A DNA stretch of 7,234 nucleotides from Candidatus Dormiibacterota bacterium (GTDB lineage Bacteria; Chloroflexota; Dormibacteria; Aeolococcales; Aeolococcaceae), in NCBI GenBank assembly GCA_019236085.1, contig JAFAJR010000082.1, positions 1 through 7,234 on the forward strand, written 5' to 3'. Shown here one piece after another: positions 5,175-7,234 of this stretch; position 1 is the stretch's first letter; each line of letters starts with the position of its first letter. Made by a program: the position numbers and the translations under genes. The notes beneath the pieces were generated by a model that had not been told where the DNA came from, did not search any database, and was given only the letters and a program-made list of their open reading frames with translations.

Positions 5175-5904
5175 CGGCCGGGAAGGTGAACGGTTGCGGC
5201 GGCTCGCTGCTGTTGACGTCGATCTGGATGAGCTCGTGCGGCAAAAGCGTGATGGCGCGAGGGTTGCCTGAGTATTTCACGCCGTTGACATAAACAGTGA
5301 GTGTCCCGCTGTCTGGTCCGACTTCGGTGCTGCTCAGCGGCTGCTGCCAGATGTCGAAGAACTGACCCAGGGTGTACAGGCGCTGGGTGGGCGACTCGAT
5401 GTGGATGATGCCGTCGTCAGTGTGCGTGTGCAGCCAGTAGTAGCACTTGCCGGCCTGTACGAAGGGGCCGTCGTCGGTGGGAATCTCGGTGCGCGGCTCG
5501 GGGATGCCGATGCCCTCGGGGATGACCTCGCGCGTTGTGCCGCTGTAGATGGCCAGGTGGGCGTGGATGTGGTAGGCGACCTGCTCCATCGCTTCGCACT
5601 GGATGCCGTCAATGGCCTCACCGGTGACCCCGGTGGGCACCGCGGCGAGCACCGGACCCGAGCTGGGTGACGCAGCACCCGTCGGCGAGGGAGTGTTGGC
5701 CGAGCCGCTGCGACCCAGAACGATGACCAGTGCGATCACCAGCCCCACGATGACCACGCCGCCGGTGGCGCCGTAGGCCCACACCAGCCGTGACCGGCGC
5801 CGCGGCTCGGCCAGTGCGCGCATCGCCGCCTCCCGGCGGCGCTCGCGCTTGCGCCTCGAGGCGGACCTGACCGGCCTCGTTGAACGTTCCTTGTGGTCGG
5901 GCAC
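5167..5904 (-). CDS. Membrane-anchored extracytoplasmic protein with clustered histidines (candidate metal-binding)
   Basis: About 245 aa. A very basic cytoplasmic N-terminus (SRRKRERRRE, 16-25) precedes one transmembrane segment (about 41-63), then a Ser/Pro/Ala-rich linker (66-90) and an extracytoplasmic domain. That domain carries YHIHAHLAIY (111-120), PEGIGIPEP, CYYWLHTHTDDGIIHIESPT (154-173), YTLGQFFDIW (177-186), a TVYVNG strand and a final IQIDV strand. His112, 114, 116, 159, 161 and 168 could form a metal site, and C103 and C154 could pair. I recall similar IHAHL and LHTHxxxGxIHIESP proteins in Chloroflexota-like bacteria and archaea, all uncharacterised. The start is uncertain: GTG 5904 keeps the basic region and leaves a 48-bp divergent gap; ATG 5823 has GGGAGG upstream but gives a shorter tail; ATG 5985 overlaps the divergent gene. 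The domain call is firm. Confidence 0.85.
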   Translation of the reverse strand: MPDHKERSTRPVRSASRRKRERRREAAMRALAEPRRRSRLVWAYGATGGVVIVGLVIALVIVLGRSGSANTPSPTGAASPSSGPVLAAVPTGVTGEAIDGIQCEAMEQVAYHIHAHLAIYSGTTREVIPEGIGIPEPRTEIPTDDGPFVQAGKCYYWLHTHTDDGIIHIESPTQRLYTLGQFFDIWQQPLSSTEVGPDSGTLTVYVNGVKYSGNPRAITLLPHELIQIDVNSSEPPQPFTFPAGL

Positions 5905-5952
5905 GCGGTGATGATGAATGGCGACGGCCGGTGCGGGGTAGTCTTGATCTCG
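5905..5952 (+). promoter_or_regulatory. Compact divergent promoter; candidate leaderless -10 for the hydrolase
   Basis: A 48-bp gap between the inferred divergent starts. TAGTCT (5939-5944) fits a -10 element and lies 8 nt before the ATG at 5953, so transcription would begin at or next to the start codon. No Shine-Dalgarno site precedes that ATG, which fits a leaderless mRNA. No clear -35 is seen, and I found no convincing promoter for the minus-strand gene. Confidence 0.4.
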
Positions 5953-7017
5953 ATGGGTGGCCGGGATGAGGCGGCGCAGAGGCATCGATTGCTGACCGCC
6001 GCGTCGCGCGCCCTCGACCTGGCGGTGGTGGCCCGGCTGTCACTGGTGGGGGTGGAGAAGCCTGCGGCGATCGACCTTCGCCCTGTCGATCCACACGCCT
6101 TTTGGGCTGAGAGCCGGGTGCGCGACCCGAGGCCCGTGTCGGTGGCCGCCACGTTCACGCCGTTCGAGGGGCCGGACTGGCGCGAGCTGGACCTGGTCGG
6201 CGAGAGTGAGGGCCCGGGCGCCCATCCTGGCGCCCGGCGGGTGACTGCCACTGCCCACGTGCGTCGAGGACGCCCCGACCTGCCGGCGGTGCTTCTGGTG
6301 CACGGCTACGCGGTGCCGTTCACCGGTTTCGACCGCTGGCTGGCCTGGCGGATGCGGCGCCGTGGTGCGCACACCGTCCGCATGGAGCTGCCCTACCACC
6401 TGCGCCGCTCCGAGCCGGGCCGGGCCAGCGGGGACGGCTTCTTCAGCATCGACCCGGCCCACACCAGGGCTGTGGTCAGGCAGGCGGTGGAGGACGCCGC
6501 GGCGCTGCTGGGCTGGATGCGGCGTGAGCTCTCACCTGTGGTCTCGGTGGTGGGCACCAGCCTGGGAGGCCTTGTCGCCACCCTGCTGGCAGCCCAGGTC
6601 GAGGTGGACTCGCTGCTTGGCATCGCGCCGCTGTGCGACCCGGCGGCGTCCTTCGTGCTTCGCCCCCCGCTTGCGGTGCAACGACGCATGGGAATGCTGG
6701 GCGCCGGCGAGTCGTTCTGGGGTTCTGAGCGGAGCATGGCGCTGCCTGCCCTCAGCGCCGCCCTGGCGCCGCTGAAGCCCGCCCGGTTCGAGGCGGCGAC
6801 GCCGGGTTCACGCACCACGCTGGTCCTTGCCGAGAACGACCTCATCGTCGGCCCCGAGCCGGTGGCCGAACTCGCCACCGCGTGGCAGACTGAGGTCTGG
6901 CGCTACCCTCATGGCCACATCACGGTGATGAATGCGCCGGGGATGGGGAGTCGCGTGGTGGAGCGCGCCGTCGACGGCCGGCCCGAGGCACGGCCTGCGA
7001 TGCAGCTCGCCGGGTGA
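5953..7017 (+). CDS. Alpha/beta hydrolase (ABHD18/DUF2048-like)
   Basis: A 354-aa alpha/beta-hydrolase-fold protein. LLVHGYAVPF (about 114-123) supplies the HG oxyanion-hole region. GTSLGG (201-206) is the nucleophile elbow with Ser203. LVLAENDLIVGP supplies the likely acid Asp296, and RYPHGHITVM (317-326) the catalytic His, probably His322, with His320 close by. Between them ELPYHLRRS and SGDGFFSID resemble the ABHD18/DUF2048 branch. There is no signal peptide, so it is probably a cytoplasmic esterase or lipase-like enzyme with unknown substrate. About 90 N-terminal residues precede the core. ATG 5953 is preferred over ATG 5893 because the earlier one overlaps the divergent gene and adds no family-like sequence. 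Its TGA overlaps the GTG of the next gene (GTGA, 7014-7017), so the two are translationally coupled. Confidence 0.88.
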   Translation: MGGRDEAAQRHRLLTAASRALDLAVVARLSLVGVEKPAAIDLRPVDPHAFWAESRVRDPRPVSVAATFTPFEGPDWRELDLVGESEGPGAHPGARRVTATAHVRRGRPDLPAVLLVHGYAVPFTGFDRWLAWRMRRRGAHTVRMELPYHLRRSEPGRASGDGFFSIDPAHTRAVVRQAVEDAAALLGWMRRELSPVVSVVGTSLGGLVATLLAAQVEVDSLLGIAPLCDPAASFVLRPPLAVQRRMGMLGAGESFWGSERSMALPALSAALAPLKPARFEAATPGSRTTLVLAENDLIVGPEPVAELATAWQTEVWRYPHGHITVMNAPGMGSRVVERAVDGRPEARPAMQLAG

Positions 7018-7234
7018 CCACGCCGCAAGCGCTGTTGCGCCGCCAGTCGCGGGGCAAGGACGGGCGCGCCTACCTGCTGCGCCCCGCCCTGGCCGAGGAC
7101 GCCGCTGCGATAGTGGAGCTCCGCGATTCGGTGGCAGCCGAGGACCGCTTCATCGCGGCGCTACCGGGTGACACCTCGGCGACCGAGGAGGCGTTGAACA
7201 TCGTCAGCCTCCTCGCCGAGGGTGGGCTCAATCT
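7014..7234 (+). CDS. GNAT family N-acetyltransferase, N-terminal part (cut by window edge)
   Basis: The first 73 codons of a gene that continues past the right edge. It starts with GTG at 7014-7016, overlapping the hydrolase stop by 4 bp (GTGA), a standard sign of translational coupling. After about 18 N-terminal residues the sequence AYLLRPALAEDAAAIVELRD matches the first strand and helix of GNAT acetyltransferases, followed by SVAAEDRFIAALPGD, as in the branch whose members carry an (A)AE-x-RFI motif. The acetyl-CoA-binding loop lies beyond the window, so the family call rests on the N-terminus only. Coupling suggests co-expression with the hydrolase, but a shared pathway cannot be stated. 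Confidence 0.75.
   Translation, partial: MTTPQALLRRQSRGKDGRAYLLRPALAEDAAAIVELRDSVAAEDRFIAALPGDTSATEEALNIVSLLAEGGLN

Noticed and set aside
4377..5189. 270-codon plus-strand ORF opposite the DUF5995 gene
   Set aside because: Its translation is low-complexity, Arg/Gln/His-rich and motif-free. The minus strand carries the conserved LLLGLNAHLSNDLP motif.
5905..5985. Longer start (ATG 5985) for the His-cluster protein
   Set aside because: It would overlap the hydrolase N-terminus, has no ribosome-binding site, and its extra residues look non-coding.
1..7234. CRISPR array, tRNA/rRNA, insertion sequence, toxin-antitoxin or defence island
   Set aside because: No spaced repeats, no cloverleaf or rRNA motifs, no transposase, and no nuclease/antitoxin pair was visible. 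The 51-aa 'plasmid stabilization'-like protein has no toxin partner next to it.

Overview
This is a 7.2-kb stretch of high-GC DNA (roughly two thirds G+C by eye) with dense, mostly ordinary chromosomal genes. Frequent GTG starts, several genes with weak or no Shine-Dalgarno site, a lipoprotein with a Gly/Ser/Asn-rich linker, and families I associate with Actinobacteria and Chloroflexota/Dormibacterota-type soil bacteria (DUF5995, DUF6582, a stand-alone AraC-type HTH protein, a His-cluster membrane-anchored protein) suggest such a lineage. I cannot fix the phylum from the sequence alone. I see no rRNA, tRNA, CRISPR array, transposase, integrase or phage gene.

Layout. Positions 43-2119 hold four minus-strand genes, read from right to left: a potassium-channel-like membrane protein, a 76-aa DUF6582 protein, a 51-aa Lys/Arg-rich small protein (499-654), and an AraC-type DNA-binding protein. 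The AraC start lies 9 nt after the small protein's stop codon, in the same frame. A divergent plus-strand gene (2176-3243) encodes a flippase-like integral membrane protein of the LPG-synthase TM family. It converges, 6 bp apart, on a minus-strand lipoprotein (3250-3705). The lipoprotein is divergent from a GNAT acetyltransferase (about 3796-4293), which converges, 8 bp apart, on a minus-strand DUF5995 gene (4302-5093). Upstream of that, on the same strand, is a membrane-anchored extracytoplasmic protein with clustered histidines (5167-5904). It is divergent from an alpha/beta hydrolase (5953-7017). The hydrolase overlaps by 4 bp a second GNAT acetyltransferase, which is cut off by the window's right edge.

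How they work together. No pathway links the whole window. The best-supported functional couplings are hydrolase with GNAT (stop/start overlap) and small protein with AraC (9-nt gap, same frame). Four gene products (channel-like protein, flippase-like protein, lipoprotein, His-cluster protein) act at or outside the membrane. That is suggestive of envelope functions but is not proof of a shared role. The features most worth following are the channel-like protein lacking a recognisable K+ filter, the His-cluster protein, GC-rich hairpins that overlap the stop codons of two genes, and compact divergent control regions rich in short palindromes.
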